The notes under the pieces were generated by a model. It worked only from the letters and a program-made list of their open reading frames with translations. It made no database searches and had not been told where the DNA came from. DNA of 41,436 nt, taken from Lysobacteraceae bacterium. GTDB lineage: Bacteria > Pseudomonadota > Gammaproteobacteria > Xanthomonadales > Xanthomonadaceae. Where the stretch lies: NCBI GenBank assembly GCA_008015095.1, contig SSEV01000161.1, positions 1 to 41,436 on the forward strand, read 5' to 3'. Position 1 is the stretch's first letter; each line of letters opens with the position of its first letter. The position numbers were made by a program, and so were the translations under genes. Shown in pieces: positions 25,327 through 35,700 of the stretch.

Positions 25327-28209
25327 TCACTTGCTCACAGGCTTGCCGTCTGCATCGACCACGAAGACTTCGCCAAGGTTGAGCGCGCGCACCGGTTTCT
25401 CGATCTGTTTCAGGTCGCCGACCACGACCCAGGTCAACGCGTTCGGGTCGATGGTGGTCGCGGCGGCCTTGACCTGCTCCACGGTCAGGCCTTCGATCTC
25501 GGCCTTGCGCTTGAATACATAGTCGTCGGGACGGCCATAGCGGACGATGCCGCCAAGAGTGCCGAGCACCGCGCCGGCGGTTTCGTAGGAACCAGGCAAG
25601 CCGCGGATCTCGTTCGCCTGGATCTTGCTGACTTCCTCGGGCTTGGGCGGCGCTTTGCCGGTGACGTACTCGCTGATCTCGCGAGAGAGTTCTTTGAGCG
25701 AGTCGACGGTCTTGTCGATTTGCACCGGCGCGAACGCCATCCACGGCCGCTGACCAAGCGCGCTGGTGGCGGAGCTGTAGGAGCCGTATGCCCAGCCTTT
25801 GTCTTCGCGGAGGTTCATGTTCAGGCGCGACGAGAACTCGCCGCCGAGCACCGCATTGGCGATGTCGAACTTGACCGCGCCCGGATCCTTTGTCGAAGGC
25901 ACCAGTTGGCCGACGTAGAGGTTGGCCTGGATCGAGCCGGGCTGATCGATCAGATACACCCGGGGCTTGCTCGGGCGCGCGACATCCGGAAGCGTCGGCG
26001 TCGCACGGACTTCGCCTTCGCTCTTCCAATCGCCGAAGTGCTTCTCCAGCACCGGCACGATCTCTTTCAACGTGGTGGCGCCGACGACCAGCAGGGTCGC
26101 GCCTTCCGGACGCACCCAGGCTTTGTGATAAGCGACGAGATCCTCGCGGGTGATCGAAGCGATCGAGGCTTCGGTGCCGGTCCCACTGAAGGGAATCGCG
26201 TAAGGATGGCCCTGGCCGTAAAGCAACGGCGGCAGCACGCGCATCGCCGCGCCGTTCGGACGGGCCTTCTCCTGCTTGATGCCGGCGATCCAGCTGGCGC
26301 GCACGCGGTCGATCTCTTTCTGTTCGAACCGCGGTCGACGGACCATATCGGCGAACAGGGCCACCGAATCGTCCAGATTCTGTTTCAGCGCCGACAAGCC
26401 GGCGCTCGCGCCGTTGAGACTGGCGCCCGCGCTGAGATTGGCGCCAAGCAATTCGGCGCGATTGCCGAAAGCGATGGGATCGTAATCGCCTGCCCCTTCA
26501 TCGAGCATGCCCATGCTGAAACTGGAGACGCCGAGCTTACCGCCCTGATCGGCGACGAAACCGCCGTCGAAGAGATAGCTCATCTGCACCACGGGCACTT
26601 CATGGCGTTCGGCCAGGATCAGCTTGGTCCCGTTCTTGAGCGTGGCCCGCTGCAATGCCGGGAATTTGAGCTGCGGAAACTCGCTAGGCACTTGCACGCC
26701 GCCGCTGCGGTCGACGGTGCTGGGCGTGGTCGAGTATTTCGGATTCGCCGCCGGCAGCGTCAGCGGCGTCGGCGTTTGGGTCGGATCTTCGGCGAGCGTC
26801 TGGCGTTCGCCGGGCATCACCACCAGGGTGTGACTGCCACGATCCTTGCCGAGCCAGAGATTCGAGGTGGCCTTGATCTGCTCGGCGGTCGCCTTGTCGA
26901 TGGTCTTGAGGCTTTGCCGGAAACAATCCGGTTTGCCGGTATACACCGTACATTCGGCGAGCACGTCGGCCTTGCCGCCGAAACCGCCGATGCGCTCGAT
27001 GCCGCGGATGAATTCGGCTTTGACCAGGGCGCGCGCCTGATCCAGTTCGGCCTGGGTCGGGCCCTCACGCAACAGGGTCTGCAGTTCCTCGTCGATCACC
27101 GCTTCGACCTTGGCCGGATCAACACCCTGCTTCACCATCGCGGTGATATAGAAATTGGACCCCAACTGCGAGGGGTCGGGCGCGGCGCTGATGCTGTCGA
27201 CCAGCTTCTCGGCATGGACCAGGCGCCGATCGAGGCGCGAAGAACGACTACCGCCGAGCACGAGCGCGAACAACTGCAGGCGGTCGATATCCGGAGAGCC
27301 GGACTGGGCGACATTCCAGACCCGCATGATCCGCGCCTGCGGCACTTTGTCGCTGAGCGTCGAGCGCGTGTTCGCGGCCAGCGGCGCGACATTGACCTTG
27401 GGCTGGGCCATGGTCGGGCCGGCGGGGATATCACCGAAGTATTTGGCCACCTTCTTTTTCGCGGTGGGCAAATCGATATCGCCGGCGAGCACCAACACCG
27501 CGTTATTGGGACCATACCAAGTGCGGAACCAATTCTTCACATCGTCCAGCGACGCCGCGTTCAGATCGGTCATCGAGCCGATCACACTGTGCCGGTAGGG
27601 ATGATCGAGCGGATACAAAGCCTTGCTCAATTCGCCGAAGATCTGTCCGTAAGGCTGATTTTCGTTCTGGCGCTTTTCGTTCTGAACGACGCCGCGCTGA
27701 TTGTCGAGCTTCTTCTGATCGACCGCGCCGAGCAGATGGCCCATGCGGTCCGATTCCATCCACAGCGCCATGTCCAGCGCCGTGGTCGGCACGTTCTGGA
27801 AATAGTTGGTGCGGTCCTGATTGGTGGTGCCGTTCATATCGGTCGCGCCGACCAGCTCGAAGGGCTCGAAGAACTCGCCCGGGTGATGTTCAGAACCGTT
27901 GAACATCATGTGCTCGAACAAATGCGCGAAACCGGTGCGGCCCGCGGGCTCGTCCTTGCTTCCGACGTGATACCAGATGTTGACCGCGACGATCGGCGCT
28001 TTGCGATCGGTGTGCACGATCACACGCAGCCCGTTGGGGAGTGTGAACTGCTGATAGGGGATGTCGACCGCCGCCCCCCGCGACGGTTTGGCCTGCGCTT
28101 CCATGGGCGCGAACGCCAGACCTCCGCCCAGTGCGGTGGTCAGTGCCAGTGCGAGCAGACCGTGCTTGAACGGGCTGCGCTTCAGCGCGCGCGGGCGGAG
28201 GTGGGACAT
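25327..28209 (-). CDS. Secreted M16 family zinc metallopeptidase, two-domain
   Basis: 960 residues. A long signal peptide spans about 1-40 (core 'GLLALALTTALGGGLAFAP', ending AQA). The inverted zinc-binding motif HLFEH is at H96-E99-H100, with the distal glutamate in 'NEKRQNENQPYG'. The second M16 module (about 500-950) has no HxxEH and is likely the inactive half, as is usual in this family. It probably degrades periplasmic peptides. I chose the ATG at 28209 because GAGGAG lies 7 nt upstream and a signal peptide follows; the frame extends to 28437 without support. It terminates at the hairpin at 25222-25248. The opposite strand carries a long shadow frame. Confidence 0.93.
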   Translation of the reverse strand: MSHLRPRALKRSPFKHGLLALALTTALGGGLAFAPMEAQAKPSRGAAVDIPYQQFTLPNGLRVIVHTDRKAPIVAVNIWYHVGSKDEPAGRTGFAHLFEHMMFNGSEHHPGEFFEPFELVGATDMNGTTNQDRTNYFQNVPTTALDMALWMESDRMGHLLGAVDQKKLDNQRGVVQNEKRQNENQPYGQIFGELSKALYPLDHPYRHSVIGSMTDLNAASLDDVKNWFRTWYGPNNAVLVLAGDIDLPTAKKKVAKYFGDIPAGPTMAQPKVNVAPLAANTRSTLSDKVPQARIMRVWNVAQSGSPDIDRLQLFALVLGGSRSSRLDRRLVHAEKLVDSISAAPDPSQLGSNFYITAMVKQGVDPAKVEAVIDEELQTLLREGPTQAELDQARALVKAEFIRGIERIGGFGGKADVLAECTVYTGKPDCFRQSLKTIDKATAEQIKATSNLWLGKDRGSHTLVVMPGERQTLAEDPTQTPTPLTLPAANPKYSTTPSTVDRSGGVQVPSEFPQLKFPALQRATLKNGTKLILAERHEVPVVQMSYLFDGGFVADQGGKLGVSSFSMGMLDEGAGDYDPIAFGNRAELLGANLSAGASLNGASAGLSALKQNLDDSVALFADMVRRPRFEQKEIDRVRASWIAGIKQEKARPNGAAMRVLPPLLYGQGHPYAIPFSGTGTEASIASITREDLVAYHKAWVRPEGATLLVVGATTLKEIVPVLEKHFGDWKSEGEVRATPTLPDVARPSKPRVYLIDQPGSIQANLYVGQLVPSTKDPGAVKFDIANAVLGGEFSSRLNMNLREDKGWAYGSYSSATSALGQRPWMAFAPVQIDKTVDSLKELSREISEYVTGKAPPKPEEVSKIQANEIRGLPGSYETAGAVLGTLGGIVRYGRPDDYVFKRKAEIEGLTVEQVKAAATTIDPNALTWVVVGDLKQIEKPVRALNLGEVFVVDADGKPVSK

Positions 28210-28489
28210 GGAAGGCTCCTCGAATCGGTGGAAGGTTGCGTGAAGGCGTTGCATGCTAACGATCCGGTGGAAAGGTGGCACTAGGCCACAAGTCCGGGGT
28301 CGCCTCCCGCAGGTGGCCAAAAAGCCGGCATTCTGGGCGTTTGAAATGGGAACCCCGACAAGAACTCGGAATATTGCTTGTAAATCAAACAGTTGTGCAG
28401 CACTCTCATCCGAGTGCCGGCACGCGGCCGCTCCCACAGGGTTTCACGACACGCCCGCCAGGGCTGCCTTTAGATAAGGAGTGCGAGAC

Positions 28490-29185
28490 ATGTCCAGACA
28501 CTGCCTGGTCACCGGGGCCAATCGGGGCATCGGGCTGGAATTCGCCCGGCAATTGCTGAGTCGTGGCGACCGTGTGGTCGCCACCTGCCGCCATCCGGGG
28601 AAAGCCACGGCGCTGAATACGCTGGCCGGGGAATACCCCGGGCGGTTGCGCGTATTGCCTCTGGACGTCGCCGATGCGAAGTCCCGGGCCGAACTGACCC
28701 GCGAATTGCCTTTGGTCTGCGCGCATATCGATCTGCTGATCAACAACGCAGGCGTTCTGCACTCGGGCGAACGTTTCGGCCACCTCTCCGCCGCATATCT
28801 GGACGACAGCTTCCGGACCAACACTGCCGGCCCATTGCTGCTGACCGAAGCTTTAGCCCCGTTTCTCGCCGAAGGCGCCGTGGTCGCGAATCTGTCCTCG
28901 ATCCTCGGCTCCATCGCGAGCACCGAGCGCTTCGGCACGCCCAGCTACAACATCAGCAAGGCCGCACAGAACATGGCGACCCGTCTGCTCGCCCATGCGC
29001 TGCGCGAGAAGCACATCATCGCCGTCGCTCTGCACCCGGGCTGGGTGCAAACCGACATGGGTGGGGACGGCGCCCAGATCACGCCCGTCGAATCGGTGGG
29101 CGGACTGCTGCAAGTCATCGACGGCCTGAGCGAGGAAGATACCGGGCGCTATCTGGATTGGCGTGGACACGCGTTGCCTTGGTAA
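28490..29185 (+). CDS. Short-chain dehydrogenase/reductase, C-factor-like
   Basis: 231 residues. The nucleotide-binding TGANRGIG is at 8-15, NNAG at 85-88, and the catalytic residues are S137/S138, Y153 and K157 (YNISK). It is a cytoplasmic NAD(P)-dependent oxidoreductase; the short 'classical' type with a terminal 'RYLDWRGHALPW' resembles the CsgA/C-factor group. The substrate is unknown. AAGGAG lies 8 nt before the ATG at 28490, which decides this start over a GTG at 28481. trmL follows after 21 bp in the same direction. Confidence 0.9.
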   Translation: MSRHCLVTGANRGIGLEFARQLLSRGDRVVATCRHPGKATALNTLAGEYPGRLRVLPLDVADAKSRAELTRELPLVCAHIDLLINNAGVLHSGERFGHLSAAYLDDSFRTNTAGPLLLTEALAPFLAEGAVVANLSSILGSIASTERFGTPSYNISKAAQNMATRLLAHALREKHIIAVALHPGWVQTDMGGDGAQITPVESVGGLLQVIDGLSEEDTGRYLDWRGHALPW

Positions 29186-29206
29186 GAGCCCTGCGAACTC
29201 GCCCGA

Positions 29207-29689
29207 ATGATCGATGTCCTGCTTTATCAACCCGAAATTCCGCCCAACACCGGCAACGTGATCCGTCTGTGCGCCAATACCGGCGCCCGGCTGCATCTGA
29301 TCCGTCCGCTCGGATTCACGCTCGAAGACGCGCAATTGCGTCGCGCCGGCCTCGACTACCACGAATACGCCGAGATGCGCGTACACGATTCGCTGGAGGC
29401 CGCGCTCGAAGCCATCGCCCAGACCAAAGGCAGCCCGCCGCGATTGTTCGCACTGAGCACGCGCAACGCCAAACGCTACGATCTGGTCCGCTACGCCGAA
29501 GGCGATGCGTTCCTGTTCGGGCCGGAAACACGCGGATTGCCCGCGGACGTGCTGGCCGGTATCCCCGACGAATGCCGTTTGCGGTTACCGATGCGCCCCG
29601 GAAACAGAAGTTTGAATCTGTCCAACGCCGTCGCGGTGGTCGTCTTCGAGGCATGGCGACAACTCGGTTGGCCAAACGCACTCGCTTGA
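29207..29689 (+). CDS. trmL: tRNA (cytidine(34)-2'-O)-methyltransferase TrmL
   Basis: A 160-residue SPOUT methyltransferase that methylates the wobble base ribose of tRNA-Leu. The N-terminal 'LYQPEIPPNTGNVIRLCANTGARLHLIRPLGF', the 'FGPETRGLP' loop, and the C-terminal knot 'RSLNLSNAVAVVVFEAWRQLG' are diagnostic, and the length matches E. coli TrmL (157). It starts 21 bp after the dehydrogenase gene and may be its operon partner. The NRPS cluster begins downstream after 605 bp. Confidence 0.95.
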   Translation: MIDVLLYQPEIPPNTGNVIRLCANTGARLHLIRPLGFTLEDAQLRRAGLDYHEYAEMRVHDSLEAALEAIAQTKGSPPRLFALSTRNAKRYDLVRYAEGDAFLFGPETRGLPADVLAGIPDECRLRLPMRPGNRSLNLSNAVAVVVFEAWRQLGWPNALA

Positions 29690-29846
29690 GCGCGTTGCAG
29701 CGTGCTTGGCGCCACGCGCAGTGGCTTTTCGGTTGCGGCCGCCTTGTTCGCTTCGCGCTCCGTCCGTCCGCGTGCGCGACGACATTCGTTCTGCTCCACC
29801 GCTGAAGATCTATCGAACCGAAGCCTTACCATTTGTTAACCAATAA

Positions 29847-29868
29847 ATTACACTGAAGCCCGTGTAAT
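29847..29868. promoter_or_regulatory. Inverted repeat, 7-bp arms
   Basis: ATTACAC and GTGTAAT are perfect arms separated by 8 nt, inside the AT-rich patch. An operator for a homodimeric regulator is plausible but unproven. Confidence 0.4.
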
Positions 29869-30185
29869 GGAGCGCTCGGTCACTGTCGTTTCAGACGCAT
29901 CGACGAGCAGATCTGTTGCCAGGCGCTTTCGGTGTCTTTCGGCAGACTGTTGGACAACCCGCGTCGCCACGGCGTAAGGATGTGTCGCTCGCGGATCATT
30001 CTCGCGGATCGATCACGAAAGCGATTGGCTCGGCGAAGGCCCGCTCGGTCATGCGCCGAACGGATTTTCGTTGAAAAGATCGTGGAGGGACGCTCTTCAG
30101 CGCTTCCTCGAAGATCGTTTGCGGGATGTCGTCCGCGGAATCCCGGACGTTGAAAATGGCGAGACGCGGTTGAAATCTTTCGTTA

Positions 30186-30214
30186 GCTGAAATCAGATAT
30201 GGTGTTATTTCAGC
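30186..30214. promoter_or_regulatory. Inverted repeat, 8-bp arms, near the M28 start
   Basis: GCTGAAAT and ATTTCAGC with a 13-nt AT-rich spacer lie 81 bp before the preferred start of the M28 gene. Could be an operator or promoter element. Confidence 0.4.
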
Positions 30215-30294
30215 AGCACAACGGAGCTGCTGTCCCATGCGAAGGATCGTTGCGATTTGACCAGGATGCGGTCTCGCCGCTTCCAACCGACACG

Positions 30295-32628
30295 ATGAGA
30301 CAGAGCATGGCTTTGACGCATACGGATATTCAGGCGCCTCCCGCAAGAAGCAGGTCGATATCGAACATTGCATTCATTATCGCAATCATCCTGTTCGTGC
30401 TTTTTTCGATGCTCGCGAAACGGCGACTCGAACCGGTCGCCGCGGTTGGGGCGGACGCGGCGGATCGGTTCTCGGCCGAGAGGGCCATGAATGTATTGAC
30501 GGGCATCCTCGCGGACGAGAAGCCGCACCCGGTTGACAGCACGGCAAACGGCAAAGTTCGGGATCGGATCGTCGCTGCTTTGCGCGCGTCCGGCTATCAA
30601 CCGGAGATCCAGCAGACGACATCCTGCCGCAAGCTCGAAGTGTATGTCTGCGCCAAGGTGAAAAACATCACCGCTCTGCACCGCGGCGCGCCGTCCGGCA
30701 AGACGATCTTGCTCTCCGCGCATTACGATTCGGTGGGCGCGGGCCCCGGCGCCAGCGACAACGGCAGCGGAGTGTCCATCTTGCTCGAAGTGGCGCGCAT
30801 GCTTCGCAAGCACCCCGACAGCAAAAACAGCGTGCTTTTCCTGCTTACCGACGGAGAAGAGGCCGGGCTGCTCGGCGCTCAGGCGTTCGCGTCGCAATCT
30901 CCCCTGATGCGCGATCTCGCGCTGGCGGTCAATGTCGAAGCCCGGGGGACATCGGGACAGAGCGCGCTGTTCGAGACGGGCAGCACCAGCGGATGGTTGG
31001 TCGATGCCTTCGCCGAGACGTCGGCGCGGCCGCTGGCGAATTCCCTGCTGAGCACGGTGTATGGGCTTCTCCCCAACGATACGGACCTGACCATATTCAA
31101 ATCGCGCGGCGTCCAAGGCCTCAACTTCGCCTATGGCGATCAAGTGGCCTATTACCACACGCCGCACGACAACCTGAAGTCATTGGACCGCGGCAGCCTG
31201 CAACAGCAAGGAGACCATGTCTACGACCTGGTGAAGTCGCTGCTGGACAAGGACATTCCCGCGCCCGAATCCATGGGCAGCCTCGTTTATACCGACATCT
31301 TGGGCGTCGGCATTGTCCGGTGGCCCACAAGCGCGGGACTTGGCATCGCGATCGCGCTGTTGTGCGTTTTCATGCTGTGCCATTGGCGCATCGGCAAAGG
31401 ACTGCCCTCCGCGAAAGCGGGGGTCTCGAAAGGGATTCTTATCGTCGCGTTGTCGGCGCTGCTGGGCGCCGTGACGGGTTACCTGCTCACGGCGATATTG
31501 TCCCTGGTCGGCGGGAACGCGCCTCCATGGCATAGCGACGACACCGCTAACCGGCTCCTGCTATGGAGCGGCGCGCTGCTGGTCGTGCTGACGATGCAAC
31601 GCCTGCTGGTGCGCAAGAGCAGTCCTTGGAGCATCTGGCTCGGCGTGGGGTATGCGTGGCTGCTCGCCAGCGTGGCGTCCGCCATTTTCTTGCCCGGCAT
31701 CAGCTACGTGTTCATCCTGCCTTGCATGGCGCTGGCCGCAACTTCATTGTCGCTGCTGTTCGCGCCGAAACTACGCGAGCATCTGCCTCTGCTCTCCCTC
31801 CTGCCGGCATCCATGGCGTTCGTGGTGATGCTGGGCACTGTCTTCATGGTCGAGACGATGCTTGGTTTCAACGAGCTGATCGGCGCGGTGGGAATGGGCA
31901 TGCTGATCGGCTTGGTTGCGTCGTTCTTTGCGCCATTGTTTCCATCAGATTCGCCTTCGAAGATCCTGCGTTACGGCGCCGTCGCGGCACTGCTGGCGGT
32001 CGTGGGCAGCGCGGTCTTCTCGACTCGCGCCCCCGCATATGAAAGCGAACAACCGCAGGCGCTCAACATCCTCTATGTGCAGACAAGCGACGGAAACGCC
32101 TACCTCCTCTCATCCAACGCGCAACCGCCCGCCGCCGTCGCGAACGCGATGGGCGACAAGGCGTCGATGAAGCGCGTTTTCCCCTTATCCGATGACGCGC
32201 ATCTCGCCGTGCCGGTGGTTTCCGCCGGCCTGCCGCAGACAAGATTGAGCGTTCTAGCAATCGAACAAACCAAGACCGGAAGAAAAGTGACCGTCCGTAT
32301 CGACGCGGGCGCACCGACGCGGCGCGTGGCCATGATCTTTCCGGACGCCATGCGGATTCGCACCATCGAAGCGGATGGACAAGTCATGGACTACTCCGGA
32401 GACCGCTCCGGCTACGATGGCCATAAAATGTTGAATTGTCGCGGCGAATCCTGCAATGGAATGCAACTGACATTGAGCATGGACAGCAACACCCCATCCG
32501 CCGTCAGGGTCGAAACGTCTTTACCTTTGATCGAAGCGGCCGGCACGCTGGTGAAAGCCAGGAACACCGCCGCAGTGCCGTATCAGGATGGCGATCGAAG
32601 CATCGTGATGAGCAGTTTCAGCTTGTGA
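30295..32628 (+). CDS. Membrane-embedded M28 family zinc aminopeptidase, NRPS-cluster associated
   Basis: 777 residues. An N-terminal membrane helix lies at about 25-42 (NIAFIIAIILFVLFSML). The M28 domain (about 50-310) has zinc ligands predicted at H143 (AHYDSV), D155 (SDNGSG), E188/E189 (DGEEAG), E215 (NVEARG) and H288 (YYHTPHDN). About six to eight membrane helices follow (about 340-590), then a soluble C-terminal domain (about 595-777). The topology puts the peptidase in the periplasm and resembles Fxna-type enzymes. Starts at 30295 and 30307 are both possible; neither has a convincing ribosome-binding site. Its position just upstream of an NRPS and a PvdE-type exporter suggests it trims the exported peptide; that is inference. 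Confidence 0.87.
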   Translation: MRQSMALTHTDIQAPPARSRSISNIAFIIAIILFVLFSMLAKRRLEPVAAVGADAADRFSAERAMNVLTGILADEKPHPVDSTANGKVRDRIVAALRASGYQPEIQQTTSCRKLEVYVCAKVKNITALHRGAPSGKTILLSAHYDSVGAGPGASDNGSGVSILLEVARMLRKHPDSKNSVLFLLTDGEEAGLLGAQAFASQSPLMRDLALAVNVEARGTSGQSALFETGSTSGWLVDAFAETSARPLANSLLSTVYGLLPNDTDLTIFKSRGVQGLNFAYGDQVAYYHTPHDNLKSLDRGSLQQQGDHVYDLVKSLLDKDIPAPESMGSLVYTDILGVGIVRWPTSAGLGIAIALLCVFMLCHWRIGKGLPSAKAGVSKGILIVALSALLGAVTGYLLTAILSLVGGNAPPWHSDDTANRLLLWSGALLVVLTMQRLLVRKSSPWSIWLGVGYAWLLASVASAIFLPGISYVFILPCMALAATSLSLLFAPKLREHLPLLSLLPASMAFVVMLGTVFMVETMLGFNELIGAVGMGMLIGLVASFFAPLFPSDSPSKILRYGAVAALLAVVGSAVFSTRAPAYESEQPQALNILYVQTSDGNAYLLSSNAQPPAAVANAMGDKASMKRVFPLSDDAHLAVPVVSAGLPQTRLSVLAIEQTKTGRKVTVRIDAGAPTRRVAMIFPDAMRIRTIEADGQVMDYSGDRSGYDGHKMLNCRGESCNGMQLTLSMDSNTPSAVRVETSLPLIEAAGTLVKARNTAAVPYQDGDRSIVMSSFSL

Positions 32629-32754
32629 TGCGAAGATGCATCGGCGATCAATATCCGACAAGATCAGTTAAGCTAAGGAGTCAGTAGGTACTCGCATTGA
32701 GTGCGCATGGTGCTCGACCGACCCTTCTGGTGATGGAAGCCCCCGGTAAAGCAC

Positions 32755-35700
32755 ATGATTCTCGAACTGACCCCCGCGCAGCAGGATATCTATCTCGAGG
32801 GAAGACTCTTCGGGAAGGTGGTGAACAACATCGGTGGCTGCCAGATTTACCGCCACGCCCTGGATATCTCCCGCTTCGTGCAGGCCCGCGAATGCCTGCT
32901 GCGGGGGAACGACGCCTACCGACTGCGCTTCAACGAACGCGATGGCGAATGCTCGCCGTTCCTCTGCGACGACCCTCCGGCCGTTTTACGCGTCGTGGAT
33001 TGCGCAACGGAAGCGTCGGCGCAGGCCTGGGTCAACGAACGGATGACGACGGCGTTCGCCGACATCTCGACGACCGTTTTCGAGGATGCGCTGCTGCGGC
33101 TGGCGTCCGGGGAATCCTGGTATTTCGCCAAAGCGCACCACCTCATCATGGATGGATGGGGATTCGCCCTGCAAATGCGCCGATTGCTGGGGATGTACGA
33201 AGATCTCGGCGCGTCCGACGCGCCGGCTGCCGATGCGCGCGCGCCCCAGCCTTCTTTCGTCGATTACATGCTTCGCCAATCGGATTACCGCTCCAGTCCA
33301 GAGTACGCGCGTAGTCGGGACTACTGGCTGTCGCGCCACGACGGCGCAACGGGCTCGCTGTTCTCGCTTTCGCATGCGCCCACCGCGGTCGTAAGCAAGC
33401 GCGTCAGTCTGGTCATGGATACGGCGTTGATCGCAATGTTGCGCCGGCTGGCCGTCAACGCGAAAGCGGATCTGGTCACCGTCATGTATGCGGCGTTGTT
33501 TGTCTATTTTTCGCGTTGCTACCAGCGCGACGATCTGACCATCGGCTCGCCCGTGCATAACCGGCGCACTGCGGTCGACAAGAACACGATCGGCTCGATC
33601 GTCAACGTCAACATGCACCGGCTCTCGGCGCCAGCGGACATTTCCTTCGCCCGATTGCTCGAATACGTGACCTCCGTACTTCGGCAAGATCATCGTCACG
33701 GGCGCTTCCCTCTTGGAGACCTGGTCAGGGCATTGCGCGAAAAGCACGGCGCCACGAACGATCTGCCATACGAGATCGCTTTCAACTACCAGAAGCTGGA
33801 CTTCGGGTTTTCGATCGATGGCGCGCCCGTGCAGACGCACTACCTCTCGCATTTCCAGGAGCGCGTACCGCTGACGTTCGTGCTTTGCGAATACGGCAAC
33901 CAAGACTTGCGGCTTCATCTCGACTACGCCGCCGGTTATTTCGATCAGCCTCAAGCGGAAGCCCTGCTCGACAGGGTGATGAACCTGCTGCATCAAGCGG
34001 CCGCGGATGGCGATCATCGGCTCGATGAATACCCTCTCCTGCTTCCCGCCGAATGGCGCGATCAGTCGGTCACATGGCAAGGCGCCGATGTTCCACTGCG
34101 GCAGGGGGCATGCATCCAGGATTTTTTCGAAACGCAGGTTCTACGTACGCCGGACGGCATCGCCGTCGCCTGCGGGCAGGCCGCGTTGACTTATTCCGAA
34201 CTCAACCAGAACGCGAACCGGTTGGCGCATCGGCTGATCGCGCATGGCGCTGGCCCGGGCCGCATGGTGGGGATCTGCCACAGCCGATCTTTGAATCTGC
34301 CGGTTGCCCTGCTCGCCGTGCTGAAGTCGGGTTCGGCCTATGTTCCGATCGATCCGAGTTACCCCGCATCGCGGATTCGACACATCCTCGATGATGCGCG
34401 GCCTGACGTCGTAATCGCGGACGAACATGGCGCAGCGGCTCTGGGTTCCTTCCACGGCGCCACGATTCGCACCGACGCATTGGCTGCCGAAACCTTGCAA
34501 GAAGATCCAGCGCGTCCGAGTCCAGCATCGAACCCCGTACGTTCGGCGACGGGACTATCCGACGAAGATATCGCCTACGTCATCTACACGTCCGGATCGA
34601 CCGGTCATCCCAAGGGTGTGCTGATCGAACATCGCAACGCCGCTGCGTTCATCCAGTGGGCGCTTGCGCATTATTCGACGCGCGAATTGGCGTCGGTGCT
34701 CGCCGCCACGTCGATCTGCTTCGATCTGTCAATCTTCGAACTGTTCGTGCCGCTCGCCATGGGCGGCCGGGTCGTAATGGCCGAGAATGTATTGGCTATC
34801 AGAGACCAGGATATTGAGGGCCTTTCGCTCATCAACACGGTGCCTTCGGCCATTCGCGGACTGCTCGATGCCGACGCCCTCCCGCGATCACTGCGTTGCA
34901 TCAACCTCGCCGGCGAGTTATTGCACCAGGATCTCGTCGATGAACTGTATTCGCGGCTGGGCGCCGTGAAAATCTACGATCTGTACGGGCCGTCCGAAAG
35001 CACGACATATTCCACTGTTTGCCTGCGCGTCAAAGACGGAAACGCCTCGATAGGAAGGCCTATCCACAACACCCAGGTGTATGTGCTGGACGAAGCGGGT
35101 CATCCATTGCCCACGGGCATGGTCGGCGAAATCCAGATAGGCGGCGCCGGCCTGTCCAGGGGATATCTGAACCAACCGGCGTTGACCGCCGAAAAATTCG
35201 TCTTCAATCGGTACGCCAAGACCAGGCTTTACCGCACCGGCGACCTGGCGCGATGGACAGCCGACGGTTATCTTCAATATCGGGGCCGCAAGGACAATCA
35301 GGAAAAAATCCGTGGTTTCCGCGTCGAACCAGGGGAAGTCGAAGCCTGCCTGCGCGAACACCCTTCGGTCGCCGATTGCGTCGTCGTAGGTCGCGGCGCT
35401 CCGGGCGGGGCCGAGGGGCGCTTCCTGGTGGCGTATGTGGTTGCGGACCGGAGCGTTGGCGAAAAGACAGCGCCGGAAGCGCACGGATTCGTTCTTGATC
35501 TTTCGCGCTTCGCCGCTACGCGACTGCCGGCTCATGCACTGCCATCGCACTTCGTGGTCCTGCCCGCGCTGCCCTTGACCCCTAATGGCAAGGTGGATCG
35601 CCACGCGCTGCCCGCACCCAACGCCATCTCCCGTGACGTCGCCACCTACGCGGCTCCGCGCAACGAGATGGAGCGGCGAGTCGGCCTGCTATGGCAGGCG

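Larger units (their letters stand above)
29690..30294. other. Regulatory or boundary gap upstream of the NRPS cluster
   Basis: About 600 bp without a gene I can support; a minus-strand open frame (29996-30373) has no recognisable family. The region has an AT-rich patch (about 29825-29870) in GC-rich surroundings and two inverted repeats (29847-29868 and 30186-30214). Confidence 0.5.

Noticed and set aside
25294-28284. A 996-codon plus-strand open frame
   Set aside because: Antisense to the M16 peptidase gene, which has a signal peptide, HLFEH and a good ribosome-binding site. The shadow has none of these.
29996-30373. A 125-codon minus-strand frame upstream of the NRPS cluster
   Set aside because: No recognisable family, no ribosome-binding site, and it overlaps the M28 start.
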